DNA from: Flaccisagitta enflata
Lineage: Eukaryota; Chaetognatha; Sagittoidea; Aphragmophora
DNA: 64,000 bases
Assembly: GCA_965153355.1 (NCBI GenBank)
Contig: OZ231127.1
Coordinates: 98,208,001-98,272,000 of the forward strand
Direction of reading: 5' to 3'
Shown here piece after piece: positions 33,896 to 45,994 of this stretch. Each line of letters starts with the position of its first letter. Position 1 is the first letter of the stretch. Position numbers and translations under genes: made by a program. The notes below the pieces were generated by a model that was given only the letters and a program-made list of their open reading frames with translations, was not told the origin of the DNA and searched no databases.

Positions 33896-36800
33896 TTTTT
33901 GTTATTACAAAGTAAAATTCACCTAGGGTCGTTCTAAGGTTTAGTAGTTTCTAGGATTATTTTGGATTTGAATTTTTTTTTTAATCCGTAAGAAGTTATC
34001 GTTGTTCTCCTCCCTTTTCCCCTTTCCTTTTCCTTTTCATTTTCTCTTCTTTTCTTTTCTTTTCTATTACGATCTTCCATTTCTTTCTTTCCCGTTTCCG
34101 CATTTGTGACTGTTGCTTTCATTTCCCACCTAATCTATCCGTCTGTTTCCTCTTGTTTTTTTTTCCTCTTCTCTCTCTCTCTGCCTGTCTCCTGCCCGTC
34201 TCATTGTCTGTCGGCCCGAGTCTCTCTGCCTGTCTACTTGTGCTTTTGTCTGTCTCCCCTTCTGCCCATTCACCTGTGCCTTTTGTTTGATATAACATGT
34301 CTTTTTCTCCAATTTGTTTTTTTCCCCTGATCATCTCTCTAGTTTATGTCGCGGAATGCGATGGGCGTCTCATCCTGCCGCAATTAAACGCAAGAGAGTG
34401 GGCTCAACATGACGCGGCATTCAAATCGAGGCTCGCCCCACTTCACTCCGCCCTTTCTGCTGACGCAATCACACCCTCGGAGGCCGCTTCCGGTTTTTCG
34501 GCTGAGCTGACGGACTACTTGGGTGGCATTGATGTCTTCAAGGGAGGTGAGGGAAGGGGGGGAGGGGGGAGTAGAGGTAACGCAGACATTTCTGATGAAG
34601 CCTATTCCCGGGCAAAGTTGGAAAAGAAGAGGCTTCGACGCCTCGTTTTTGGCAGAGGCAGAAGGGTAGATCAGGGTCTCCGTGCCCAATTCTACCAAGC
34701 AGTGAAAACAGTGAGTTTCATCAGAAATGAGCGGGAGAAGAGGCAGAGAGAGAGCGACACAAGGGGGCAGGAAAAGAGTTTTTGTAAGAACTTCTGGGCC
34801 TTCTCAAAACGAGCTGTTAGTGGTTTCATTGGTAAAGAAGAGGAGAGGCCGTCTTTTGATAGAGATTTTGCAAATGAATGGTACAAAAACAAGTACTCGA
34901 TTCCAGTCCCTCTAGCTCAAGAAGCGGTGAGTTGGTTTCCAAGTCTGCCAGTGGGGGATAAGGATTTTAATATGGGGCCAATTAGACCAAGGGATGTGAA
35001 ATCTGTTTTGTCTAAAAAAAAGGCCGGAAGCGCCCCTGGCGATGACGGCATTTTTAATGGACACTTAAAAAACATGGAATCAACTCACCACTTTCTCGCT
35101 ACTCTTTTCACCAAAACTCTCCTCTCCTCCCCAACCCCTTGGGAGGGTTGGGGGGCATCTTCGATTGTGCTTATTCATAAAGGAGGTGATACTGGGGAGC
35201 CATCAAACTTTCGCCCTATTGCTCTTACCTCTTGTGTCGGAAAATTGTTTCATCAGATCCTTAGTGAAAGAATAAGCGACTTTTTAGTTGGTAATGGTTT
35301 TATTAACAGCAAGGTCCAGAAGGCGTTTCTTAATAAAATATCTGGCTGTCAGGACCATAATTTGATCTTACAGGAGATAATCGGTCATGCGAAGCATAAT
35401 AATAAGACTGTGCATATAACATGGTTTGATCTCGAGGACGCATTTGGAAGCGTTTCCCATGATCTAATTCCGATCTGTCTGGATCGGATGCATATACCCG
35501 ATAATGTTAAGGAGTATATTTGCTCTTTGTACGGTAATTTAAGAGGCAAAATACGCGCTTCCGACTGGGTCTCCGAGGAGTTTTTTTTTAGAAAAGGCGT
35601 TTTTCAAGGGGATCCTCTTAGCCCTATCATATTTCTGATATGCTTTAATCCGATATTGGAGGATTTGCTGAGGTTCGAGGAGGATGATGGATACTGTTTA
35701 GAAGGTATGTCCTTTATTACGTTACCTTTTGCCGACGACTTCAACTTGATCACTCGGGATGTTAGAAAACACAAGAAATTAATGGCACGTCTGCATGAGC
35801 TTACTCTTTCCATGGGTTTGAAACTCAAGCCGCGGAAGTGTAGGTCTTTGTCTGTTAAGGCTGGCAGATCGGTTGAGGTTGATTTTTCCCTCGGTGAGTC
35901 TGTTATCGGTTCCATCTTGCATGATCGCTGCCATAAATTTCTTGGTGGGATTTACACCTTTAATTTTTCGGTCACAACTGTGGCCACGGTAATTAAGGAT
36001 CGGGTGAGTGAGCAGTTGAAGAACATCGATAGTCTCTTGGTGCGGGATGAATATAAGGCACGAATTTACGTTGACTATTTTCTTGGTTCACTTCGGTTCA
36101 TCCTATCTGTACACGATCTTCATATCTCACAAATAAAAGCGTTGGATGACCTTACTCACAGATTCCTTAAGAAATGGCTTGGTCTCCCACAGTGTGCCTC
36201 TTGGGCGCTCATCCATGATACACATGGTTTGAACGTCAAGTCGATTTCCCATTTATACAAAGAATGTCGCGCCCTTAATCTTTCAAAAATTCGATTTTTC
36301 AGTGATGAACGGGTGAAACACGCATTGGACGCAAAAGAAGACCGGGAAGGAAAGTGGCTCCGCAAATTCTCCTCGGCTATCTACACAAAAGGGCTTCTTC
36401 AGGATGTGGTCAGTCCTGTAAATAATGGAGAAAACGTTTCGACCATAGACAACGCCTTGGATGCTTCTCAGTCGAGTTGGGATTCGCTTGACTTGGAGGG
36501 AATTCTTTCTCCTCTTCCTACCTCCTCCTCTCCACTCCCCTCCTCTCCTTCAGCCCCTGGCCCACCTCCTCCCCCTCCTCCCCCTCCACCGCCTCCTCGT
36601 CAAACGGACCCAAGCAAACAACTCAAGAGGAAAGTCCAGACGGGGGTTCAAAAGGGTGAGAATGATTTATGGAAGGAGAAGCTGAGTCACTATGTAATGC
36701 AAGGTGATTATCTGGCGCTGATCATGGAAGAGGGGGCATCTATTTCTTGGAGGAGCTATATGTGGGATATTCCTCAGGGTATTCTTAAATTTGCCATAAA

Positions 36801-37635
36801 CGCCGGTATAAACACATTGCCGTCCCTTGACAATCTGAAGAGATGGGGTAAACGGGTCAGTGATCGTTGCCCTTTCTGTAATAATACACAGACCCTTGCT
36901 CATATATTGTCCAACTGTAGCACATCACTTGACCAGGGCCGTTATACATGGCGCCACAACTCTGTACTGTCTTCTTTCATTGAAATGATCCGCCCGCGCC
37001 TCTTGGACGGCTTTGTCCTCTATTCCGATATGCCCGGTTATACGGCACCGCATGGAGGCACTGTTCCTCCTCATATTCTGGTCACGTCTTTAAGGCCCGA
37101 TATGTTTATTTTCAATGAGACGACGCGTATTGCAATTATTTTTGAATTAACGTGTCCTTGGGATAAAAATATCGAACGAAGCCATGCCTTTAAAGAAGAG
37201 AAGTATGCCCCTCTCTCTGCTGATCTCTCAAACACGTTTAAAGTTTTTACCTTTTCTATTGAAGTATCAGCCCGGGGTCAAGTAACAGCCAATAATCGTG
37301 CACGCCTTAAAGCATTTGCTTACAGATGTTGCCGTGATGCGAAGAAAGTCACTAACTCACTCGTAAAAAATGGTTCGAAGGCTGCGTTGCTCATGTCCTT
37401 TAGCATCTTCTCTGCTCGTAATGAGCCATCGTGGATCGATCCACCACCGCTAATCGCTCGTTGACTCATCTTATTTATTGTACTGATTACAATTTTCTTA
37501 CTATTTAAAGCGCACATAAACTGTTGATCTGTATCAGGCGATTTCTTGCCATTGTTGCAATACTTTTAACCTGATAACCTGCGAGGTTTTGTGCCTTTGT
37601 CGTTTTTATATTTCATGAATATAAATCCTTACTAC
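33896..37635 (+). mobile_element. LINE with restriction-like endonuclease (NeSL/Hero/Utopia-type)
   Basis: A ~3.7-kb element with one long frame and no AP endonuclease. Both flanks are AATACCC-type minisatellite (33838-33898 and 37640-37740), implying insertion into that repeat. It has no poly(A) and no LTRs. Boundaries are set by where the repeat stops and restarts. Confidence 0.78.
34297..37464 (+). CDS. LINE protein: reverse transcriptase, CCHC finger, restriction-like endonuclease
   Basis: This protein would nick one target strand and prime reverse transcription there. The frame is intact (1055 residues), although the true start is uncertain because the first ~25 residues are hydrophobic low-complexity translation. 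RT motifs are SAPGDDGIFNGHLKN (near 35030), SNFRPIALTSCVGKLFHQ, VHITWFDLEDAFGSVSH, GVFQGDPLSPIIFLI and LPFADDFNLI (FADD, near 35730). A proline-rich linker with a run of 12 prolines lies at 36520-36600. A CPFCNN...LAHILSNC zinc knuckle near 36870 precedes the endonuclease signature RPDMFIF ... FELTCPWDKNIERSH ... KEEKY (37095-37205). The N-terminal DNA-binding fingers common in this group are not visible. RT-plus-RLE architecture excludes Jockey/L1. The exact clade needs a tree. Confidence 0.88.
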   Translation: MSFSPICFFPLIISLVYVAECDGRLILPQLNAREWAQHDAAFKSRLAPLHSALSADAITPSEAASGFSAELTDYLGGIDVFKGGEGRGGGGSRGNADISDEAYSRAKLEKKRLRRLVFGRGRRVDQGLRAQFYQAVKTVSFIRNEREKRQRESDTRGQEKSFCKNFWAFSKRAVSGFIGKEEERPSFDRDFANEWYKNKYSIPVPLAQEAVSWFPSLPVGDKDFNMGPIRPRDVKSVLSKKKAGSAPGDDGIFNGHLKNMESTHHFLATLFTKTLLSSPTPWEGWGASSIVLIHKGGDTGEPSNFRPIALTSCVGKLFHQILSERISDFLVGNGFINSKVQKAFLNKISGCQDHNLILQEIIGHAKHNNKTVHITWFDLEDAFGSVSHDLIPICLDRMHIPDNVKEYICSLYGNLRGKIRASDWVSEEFFFRKGVFQGDPLSPIIFLICFNPILEDLLRFEEDDGYCLEGMSFITLPFADDFNLITRDVRKHKKLMARLHELTLSMGLKLKPRKCRSLSVKAGRSVEVDFSLGESVIGSILHDRCHKFLGGIYTFNFSVTTVATVIKDRVSEQLKNIDSLLVRDEYKARIYVDYFLGSLRFILSVHDLHISQIKALDDLTHRFLKKWLGLPQCASWALIHDTHGLNVKSISHLYKECRALNLSKIRFFSDERVKHALDAKEDREGKWLRKFSSAIYTKGLLQDVVSPVNNGENVSTIDNALDASQSSWDSLDLEGILSPLPTSSSPLPSSPSAPGPPPPPPPPPPPPRQTDPSKQLKRKVQTGVQKGENDLWKEKLSHYVMQGDYLALIMEEGASISWRSYMWDIPQGILKFAINAGINTLPSLDNLKRWGKRVSDRCPFCNNTQTLAHILSNCSTSLDQGRYTWRHNSVLSSFIEMIRPRLLDGFVLYSDMPGYTAPHGGTVPPHILVTSLRPDMFIFNETTRIAIIFELTCPWDKNIERSHAFKEEKYAPLSADLSNTFKVFTFSIEVSARGQVTANNRARLKAFAYRCCRDAKKVTNSLVKNGSKAALLMSFSIFSARNEPSWIDPPPLIAR

Positions 37636-37825
37636 CTATAATACCCAAAAATACCCAAAAAAACATAAAAATACCCGTAAATACTCAAAAATACCCAAAA
37701 GTACCAAAAAATATCTGAAAGTACCCTAAAATACCTTAAGTACCTAAAAAAAACTAAGTATCCTAAAGTACCCTGAAGTAGCCTAAATTACCCTAAAATA
37801 CCCTAGAGTACCTTAAAATACCTTA
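37636..37825. repeat. AAATACCC-type minisatellite, degenerate
   Basis: Units such as AAAAATACCC, AAAAGTACC and CTAAAATACC continue the repeat interrupted by the LINE. Confidence 0.85.
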
Positions 37826-37968
37826 AATAGTCGCAAAAGCGTTACATGGTCAGCGGTACCCGATGCCCCTAAGTTAGTGTATGTGGGAATGAGACGGTCC
37901 TACCGACCGACCGACCGACCGACCGACCGACACGGCAAGGTGTAGAGTCGCGTGCACGCGACTAAAAA
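37826..37968 (+). mobile_element. Type B hairpin tail joined to a hairpin-end family 3' end
   Basis: AATAGTCGCAAAAGCGTTAC and GGTCAGCGGTACCCGATGCC are followed by a (CCGA)n run, then GTGTAGAGTCGCGTGCACGC GACTAAAAA with the complete 18-bp palindrome. The minisatellite and left part are missing. This again places the hairpin-chain module in the same slot. Confidence 0.75.
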
Positions 37969-38184
37969 CTAGCAATGATCAAAGGCAATGGCAATAAAAC
38001 TGATTAAACTCAATTTTGACGAAATTAGCAAATCTTAAGTGGAAAGATGAAAGCACTTGACAGCTACTTTTTGGTTGGCTTTGAATGCATGCGGCGGTTC
38101 ATTTTAACAACCTGGAGCATGCCTGCGTGTTTACTCTGCATTCCTTGTGATTCTTCAATTTAAGTCTGAGGCAAATTTCATAGC

Positions 38185-38240
38185 CCTTCACTGCCCCTGC
38201 CCACCTACACGCAACTTGGGTAGCCGTGTATGCGGCCTTA
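38185..38240 (-). mobile_element. Fragment of the hairpin-end family left end
   Basis: CTGCCCCTGCCCACC, ACGCAACTTGGGTAGCCGTG and TATGCGGCCTTA match the reversed left end of the family. The rest is missing. Confidence 0.6.
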
Positions 38241-38382
38241 TTTTAAGACCACCCGTTTTTGAATTGGGGTACCAATCTTGTTTTGCTTGAAATTTTAAAA
38301 TGACTTGTGCTAGATAAGTGCGGTTTGTGGCATTAGATCATTGAAATTAAAAAAGTTTCAGAATAGATATGATATACAAATA

Positions 38383-38557
38383 CAGTTGAACCCCGCTATA
38401 ACAGATTCAGGGGACTAACAATTTTCTTCTATTAGAGGTGGACTTCTGTTATTACCAACAAAGGAAATAAAGACATTAGCTTGAAGGGACCATGAATTTG
38501 TTTCTGTTACAGGCGGAATTCCATTGGTGACAGGTCCGTTAGAGCGGGGTTCAACTG
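38383..38557. mobile_element. Pogo/Tigger-type MITE (~175 bp)
   Basis: The ends CAGTTGAACCCCGCTATAAC and, inverted, GTTAGAGCGGGGTTCAACTG are flanked by TA. TIRs of this CAGT-GAACCCCGCT type are known from Tigger/pogo elements. It has no coding content and lies in the intron or 3' flank 40 bp below the transporter exon. Confidence 0.8.
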
Positions 38558-38599
38558 TTATTCTGAGTAAAGTTGTTACTTGAATGCTTGTCTACATAC

Positions 38600-38719
38600 T
38601 TATGTAATAAACGAACATACCAACAAGGGAACAAAGCCATCTTCCCATGTTTGCTACCAGATATCCAAATAATGATGTCCCAATCAAATATGTTACGTTG
38701 CAGGAGATGAACACCACTC
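38600..38719 (-). CDS. SLC18-type transporter, exon (4th in window)
   Basis: This exon encodes part of a vesicular amine or acetylcholine transporter. Minus-strand translation includes [20 protein letters not shown] and [14 protein letters not shown], matching the transmembrane 7-8 region, with a motif-A-like G-x-L-x-x-x-x-GRW turn. The acceptor is a run of T then AG at 38721-38720. The donor is GTATGT at 38599-38594. The first two bases (GA) complete the glycine codon begun by the exon at 45013, so phases fit. The exon ends in phase 1. The following exon was not found in the window. Confidence 0.85.
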
Positions 38720-38799
38720 CTAAAAAAAAAAAACAAAATAATGATTCAAAAAAAGATAATGATAAACTTTTATGTTGCGTGCTACTCTCTCACTTTCTC

Positions 38800-39270
<471 letters not shown>

Positions 39271-39892
39271 TGAGGTTGTTCAGTGCTTTCGGTGCCAGGA
39301 CTTTCATCACCAGCATTGGGAGTGCACTGCTGAAGTACAGAAATGCGTCCGCTGCAGTGGAGATCACAGGGTGAAAGATTGCCCAAAAGAGGGCAGCCCA
39401 CTCTGTGCAAATTGCGGAGGTTGCCATGTGGCCAACTACAGAGGCTGTGGTGCATTCAAAGCGGCTGTCAAGGTGAAAAAGGATCAGCTTCGGCAACAAC
39501 AGCAACAGCAGCTGCAGCAAAGACAACAGCAACAGCAGGAACATCAACAGCAACAACAGCAACGCCAAGAGCAGCCAACTTCTGATGCCTTTCCTCCTTT
39601 GAATTCAACCTCTTCAATCATTGATAGCCAAATGCAAAAACATTCATTGGTGGAGGGCCTCGCACTTTGCATTCAAATGATCGCTGGGGCTCTGAAAGAG
39701 ATGATCGCCACCGAAGTCCCGTTGAATGAAAATGATTGCTTTTCCTTGGCTCAAACCTGCATGGATGTTTTCTCAGCTGAAAACCGCCGCATACCACCAA
39801 CTTGGAACAGGATTGTGGCGAGTAGACGGACAAACGCTGATCCAAAACCAGATGAGGGAACCAACCATGGACAAATCCCCAACCTTCTCTGA
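39271..39892 (+). CDS. LINE ORF1 C-terminal part, CCHC nucleic-acid-binding protein
   Basis: This would coat element RNA. Three zinc knuckles occur in a row: CFRCQDFHHQHWEC, CVRCSGDHRVKDC and CANCGGCHVANYRGC, followed by a glutamine-rich stretch (39484-39570) and DAFPPLNS. Such knuckles near the C-terminus of ORF1 are typical of Jockey-clade LINEs. The N-terminal half is lost into the (TC)n tract, and the frame only appears longer because the repeat is open. It ends with a TGA at 39890-39892, after the ORF2 start. Confidence 0.82.
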
Positions 39893-42641
39893 CAGCACTA
39901 AGATAATCTCTGCTAATGTAAACGGATTTCGCGCCAGAGAAGGAGAAATTAGAAGACTTTTAGAAAACCAGGGAAATAACTGTATCATGGCTCTATCGGA
40001 CACTAGGCTTAAGGAGGATACTGTGGTAAGGGAAATTGAAGGTTACTCCATGCTAAGAAAAGATAGAAAATACAATACATCAATGGCCACCGCTGGTGGG
40101 GTTGCTCTCATCATTCCTAAGAACTGGTCATGTAGACAGGTCGATCTAAGTACAGTTGGTGATCATTTTGAGGCCCTCGCAGCAATCCTACTACCGCCAG
40201 AGCACAATAGCTGCCCTGTTAAGATAATTTGCATCTACAATCACCCAGAACATCATTTTCCACATGGAATCCTTTCAGATTTCAGGAATATTACATACAA
40301 TAGCAAGACAATAGGTGGATTTATTGTTGGAGACCTAAATTGCCCACATGCGTCCTTTGGGTCACGTTACACAGACGGATTTGGAAGACAGCTCCTTCAG
40401 AACCTCAACCAAGAAAATCTGATTTATCATGATGCTCACTCGCCTACATATGTTAGTAGCTCAACGGGTCTGACTAATGTGCTCGACTTAGTCATTACTG
40501 ATTTTGCTGGAAGCCGCCTTGTAGAATCGTGTAATATCGGGAGTGACATTGGATCGGATCATCTGCCTGTTGTAACACTTCTCTCCTTGAAATCACATTC
40601 TATGCAAAGGACGAAAACAAACATATGTCTGTGGGCCCAGACTGTAGATAAGAAACTTAAAGATTTTGTGGCTTCGGATGATATAGATGTAAACATTGAT
40701 AAAATCAATAGAATTTTCATGGAGGCAAAGTCTCAGTGCACCAGAACATTTACTCCTAAGTCCAAGCGCCATCTTCCATATGAGATCCTTAGCAACATTC
40801 GCTTGAGGAAAACTCTTTTAAAGAACAGGAAAAAAGCAACTAGTGAAATTAGCCGACGCATTCTTACAAAAATTTATAATCGGGTGAACCACCAGATTCA
40901 GCAGCAAATCCGAGAATTTGATGAAAAAGAAATGCAAATTGTATGTGAGAGAATATGCAATTCCGACAGCACATGTTCCATGTGGAAGAATTTCAATAAT
41001 TATAAAAACAAAAACAAACAAATAGATGAACCCGAGGCTCCTCTGACATTACCGGATGGAACTTTAAGTTGCAACAATAAGGAGAAATGCGATGAGTTCG
41101 CTAGATATTTGCATTCGGTGCACCAAACGCCAGATGACCCAATGTTCAATCGTGATTTCAAAAGAAAAATTGATGAAGAGATATCCGGTGAAAGAAGAGA
41201 AATTGAACAGAATGCAATAGGAAGAATCCATATACCGCAATTTGATAAGCTTCTTGGTGAAACCAAGGCCAATTCTGCCCCAGGAGAAGATGGAATTTCC
41301 TATGATCTGTTAAAAATCTGCAGTAATGCAACCAAGCAAATAATATGCAATCTCATCAACCAATGTGTCTCTAGCAATATTTTTCCCAAAGCATGGAAGG
41401 AGGCCAAGGTGAGAATGGTGCCAAAGCCGGGAAGAGATAAGAAATTAGCCAGTAATTACAGGCCCATTTCTCTATTGTCGTGTTTGGGAAAAATCTACGA
41501 GAGATTTATATATGCTTACTTAATGAAAGAGCTGGCTGCAAAGAATTTTCTAAATCCTAACCAAGCAGGTTTCACAAAAGGAAGGTCAAGCCAGGAACAC
41601 CTGTTAAGACTTTCTCAAGGGGTATTCAACGGTTTTAAGAAACGCTTCTGCACTCTTGGTCTTTTCTTAGACGTCAAAGCCGCTTTTGATGCAGTTTGGA
41701 AGAACGGATTAAAACATAAGATTAACAAAATTGGCCTATCAAGGCAAATGAAAAACATTCTGTTTTCATTCCTTGACAATCGAACATTAAAGGTGTACAT
41801 AGATGGCTTCTGGTCTGAAATGGTTGAGCTTAAAGCGGGTACGCCACAAGGATCCTGTATCTCTCCTATCCTTTATCTCATCTTCGTGAATGACTTGACG
41901 GATGTTCTAGATCCAATGCGGGTGTCTTCATCGCAATATGCCGATGATGTTGGAATGTGGACGACGAATGCAAGAGCTTGTGACGCTGCTAGCACTCTTC
42001 AAGAAGAAGTCAATAAAGTCGAGGAATGGTGCCGAAAATGGCATGTGACATTAAGTCCGCACAAGTCAAAACTAGTTCTGTTCAGTAAATGTCCTCGCCA
42101 CAAAGACGAAGTAGAAGCAAACAATGTCTGCATTTATCTCTTTGGGGAATCAATCACTCCATCTACCGAAGCAGATTTCTTGGGAGTAACTTTTGATTCT
42201 CGACTTACTTGGGAACCACAGACGCAAAAGATTGTGGCAAAGTCTTACAAACGTCTCAATCTGCTCAGAGCTATATCAGCACTATCAAAGAATCTAAACC
42301 CGGGTATAATGAGAAAATTGTATGAGGCAACTATTCGCTCTATCTTCGAATACTGCAGTTTGTGCATTATCAACGCAGCTGAGTCTCATTTGCAAAAGCT
42401 ACAGCTTATTCAGAATCAAGCTCTTCGCGTAATCTTAAGAACGCCGGCCTATGTATCGATTCATGATCTACATGACTGCAGCGGCATCCCGCAAATCAAA
42501 GATCACCTTGTAAACTTTGCCAAGAAACGATTCTGCAGTATGGAGCAACGCTCACCACTGATTGGCGCAGTTCTAAAAGAATATGAGCAAGTCAAACACA
42601 TTAGCACAAATGCATCTACTCTTGACGTCATCAACGGCTAG
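39852..42641 (+). CDS. LINE ORF2: AP endonuclease and reverse transcriptase
   Basis: The likely start is the ATG at 39852 or 39867, overlapping the ORF1 end by 26-41 bp; the open frame reaches back further to 39726. Endonuclease motifs are ISANVNGFRAREG, ALSDTRLKED, GGVALIIP, VGDLNCPHASFG and GSDHLPVV. RT motifs are NSAPGEDGISYDLL, NYRPISLLSCLGKIYER, LFLDVKAAFDAVW, GTPQGSCISPILY and QYADDVGMW (near 41935). The frame is intact to the stop at 42639-42641. Intact coding and a clean fit suggest a relatively young copy. Motif style is Jockey clade. Confidence 0.88.
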   Translation: MREPTMDKSPTFSDSTKIISANVNGFRAREGEIRRLLENQGNNCIMALSDTRLKEDTVVREIEGYSMLRKDRKYNTSMATAGGVALIIPKNWSCRQVDLSTVGDHFEALAAILLPPEHNSCPVKIICIYNHPEHHFPHGILSDFRNITYNSKTIGGFIVGDLNCPHASFGSRYTDGFGRQLLQNLNQENLIYHDAHSPTYVSSSTGLTNVLDLVITDFAGSRLVESCNIGSDIGSDHLPVVTLLSLKSHSMQRTKTNICLWAQTVDKKLKDFVASDDIDVNIDKINRIFMEAKSQCTRTFTPKSKRHLPYEILSNIRLRKTLLKNRKKATSEISRRILTKIYNRVNHQIQQQIREFDEKEMQIVCERICNSDSTCSMWKNFNNYKNKNKQIDEPEAPLTLPDGTLSCNNKEKCDEFARYLHSVHQTPDDPMFNRDFKRKIDEEISGERREIEQNAIGRIHIPQFDKLLGETKANSAPGEDGISYDLLKICSNATKQIICNLINQCVSSNIFPKAWKEAKVRMVPKPGRDKKLASNYRPISLLSCLGKIYERFIYAYLMKELAAKNFLNPNQAGFTKGRSSQEHLLRLSQGVFNGFKKRFCTLGLFLDVKAAFDAVWKNGLKHKINKIGLSRQMKNILFSFLDNRTLKVYIDGFWSEMVELKAGTPQGSCISPILYLIFVNDLTDVLDPMRVSSSQYADDVGMWTTNARACDAASTLQEEVNKVEEWCRKWHVTLSPHKSKLVLFSKCPRHKDEVEANNVCIYLFGESITPSTEADFLGVTFDSRLTWEPQTQKIVAKSYKRLNLLRAISALSKNLNPGIMRKLYEATIRSIFEYCSLCIINAAESHLQKLQLIQNQALRVILRTPAYVSIHDLHDCSGIPQIKDHLVNFAKKRFCSMEQRSPLIGAVLKEYEQVKHISTNASTLDVING

Positions 42642-42715
42642 AAAGGAAGAACAATTTTGAAACCACTGGAGATGTATTAGCGGAAGCGGGGGCGAGGGCG
42701 GAAGCGGATGGAAGC

Positions 42716-43858
<1,143 letters not shown>

Positions 43859-44283
43859 GTCGGCGACAGCAGCAGCAGCTGAGACTTGTTTGCATGCGGA
43901 TGCTGGCGGTGGAACACCCTTTTGCGACAACGATGACGGCCATTGGCAATGGCCCATAGTGCGGCCGTTTGATGTCAACGCCGACGGTGAAGAAAGAAAC
44001 CGCAACACATAACACAATACCGCACAGCAGTGACGCTGAAAACGGTGGAAGGCCCACGCTGAAGGCGACGGGAACTCGACGCTGAAGGCGGTGGAAGATT
44101 GACGCTGAAGACGGTGGAAGATTGATGCTGAAGACGGTGGAAGATTGACGCAGGCGCGGATGGTGATTGGAGGCCGTCAAAACATCACTAGTTGAGACCA
44201 GGAGGAACCAACACATCTCCGTGACGGAAGATCGACGTTAACGCGGAATAAGATTTGAAGCCATCAACAAACATCACTGTCTG
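43859..44283. repeat. Segment with ~23-bp tandem repeat
   Basis: GACGCTGAAGACGGTGGAAG-type units occur about five times at 44030-44150. The rest is unrecognised intronic sequence. Confidence 0.75.
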
Positions 44284-44321
44284 ATGAGTGTCTCCTTGTC
44301 TGTCTGTCTGAGTGTCTCTTC

Positions 44322-45012
<691 letters not shown>

Positions 45013-45202
45013 CAATTTGCAATGAGTTGCATCTCATAGAGTTGACCATGTGAACAGGTAGGGTTGACTCCAAAACTGCACTGCACATGTTCGTTATGAC
45101 CAGCGCCAACCCACACAGAACAATGTACGGATCCTTTAGTAATGATTTGAATGATGGGCCGACTTTGGTGCTAGATGTCACTTTTGGCGGTAATATGATG
45201 AC
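45013..45202 (-). CDS. SLC18-type transporter, exon (3rd in window)
   Basis: Minus-strand translation includes VIILPPKVTSSTKVG, PSFKSLLKDPYIVLCGLALV and ITNMCSAVLESTLPVHMVNS, ending LQIG. The LLKDPYI segment and the LE-x-TLP-x-xM helix are characteristic of vesicular monoamine/acetylcholine transporters (loop and TM6-7 region). The usual LEP is LES here. The acceptor is TTTTCTGTGAAG before 45202; the donor is G|GTAGAGAGAG at 45012. It starts in phase 0, matching the end of exon 52790, and ends in phase 1. The donor merges directly into a (GA)n tract. Confidence 0.88.
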
Positions 45203-45752
45203 CTTCACAGAAAACAATAATAGCGGGGGAGTATACTGTATACATTTCGATTAAAAGACCCGATTCCTGATCGATGTGTATCAAGTGCATTGACTTTTTT
45301 CAGGGGAAAAAAAATTTCATTAAGAAATCATTTTCAAAATTTTACAAAACAAGTAAAAAGCGCAACAGCCTCCGTGGACACGATAAGTGCTTTTGCATCT
45401 TTTTGGATCAAGCTAGAAAATCCTAGTGAGTTTAATAATTGTCGATCTAGTTGTTGTTGAATAAAGCAATTAGCTGTTCTGCTTTATGCAACCTGTGAAG
45501 AACCTCCAAGTGGGGGGGGGGGGAAATAAAGGTTAATTACGCTTAAACAACTTAAGACATTCATAATCTAATCCTTGTAGGGAACTGCCTGATGTTATTC
45601 CTCTTGCTTTAGTTGACAAAATAGAGAAATTGAAGCAGTTAAAAAGATTTGACAAAAATAAAAAAAGGTTTCTCTCAAATCGCAAAAATTGCTCATTAAA
45701 TTTCAATCTAATCTAAGTTGCAGAAAAAAAATAGCATGACTATAACAATAAT
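45203..45752. other. Intron sequence, nothing recognised
   Basis: AT-rich, with a G10 run at 45513-45522. No transposon end or coding frame. Confidence 0.5.
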
Positions 45753-45994
45753 AAGGCCGGATACACGGCTTCCATAGTCGCGTGTGGGTGGGCAGGGGCC
45801 ATGATTGAGGTCAGTGGAGCATTTAGGAGGAGCAGCAAGGCCAAAAACCCCATAGACGCCAAAAAAGTGAAGTGTGACGGACCAACAGACGGACCGACGG
45901 ACAACAGACGGACTGACGGACAACAGACGGACCGACAGACAGATGGACCGACCGCCAAAGCGGGGTGTAGAGTCACGTAGCACGCGACTAAAAA
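45753..45994 (+). mobile_element. Hairpin-end family element, empty-slot copy
   Basis: Left end AAGGCCGGATACACGGCTTC, GTCGCGTGTGGGTGGGCAGG, GGAGGAGCAGCAAGGCC, the link CAAAAAAGTGAAGTGTG, then a long GACGGACC/GACA tetramer array (45880-45950), GGGGTGTAGAGTCACG, a near-palindrome and CTAAAAA. This is one of the best reference copies for the family layout. Confidence 0.85.

Larger units (their letters stand above)
39271..42660 (+). mobile_element. Jockey-like LINE, 5'-truncated, antisense in the transporter intron
   Basis: The 3' part of ORF1 (zinc knuckles) and a complete ORF2 overlap slightly, as in Jockey-group elements. The 5' end emerges from a (TC)n tract. The 3' end runs into a (CAA)n-containing tandem array. 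It lies between transporter exons at 38719 and 45013, on the opposite strand to the gene. Confidence 0.86.
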
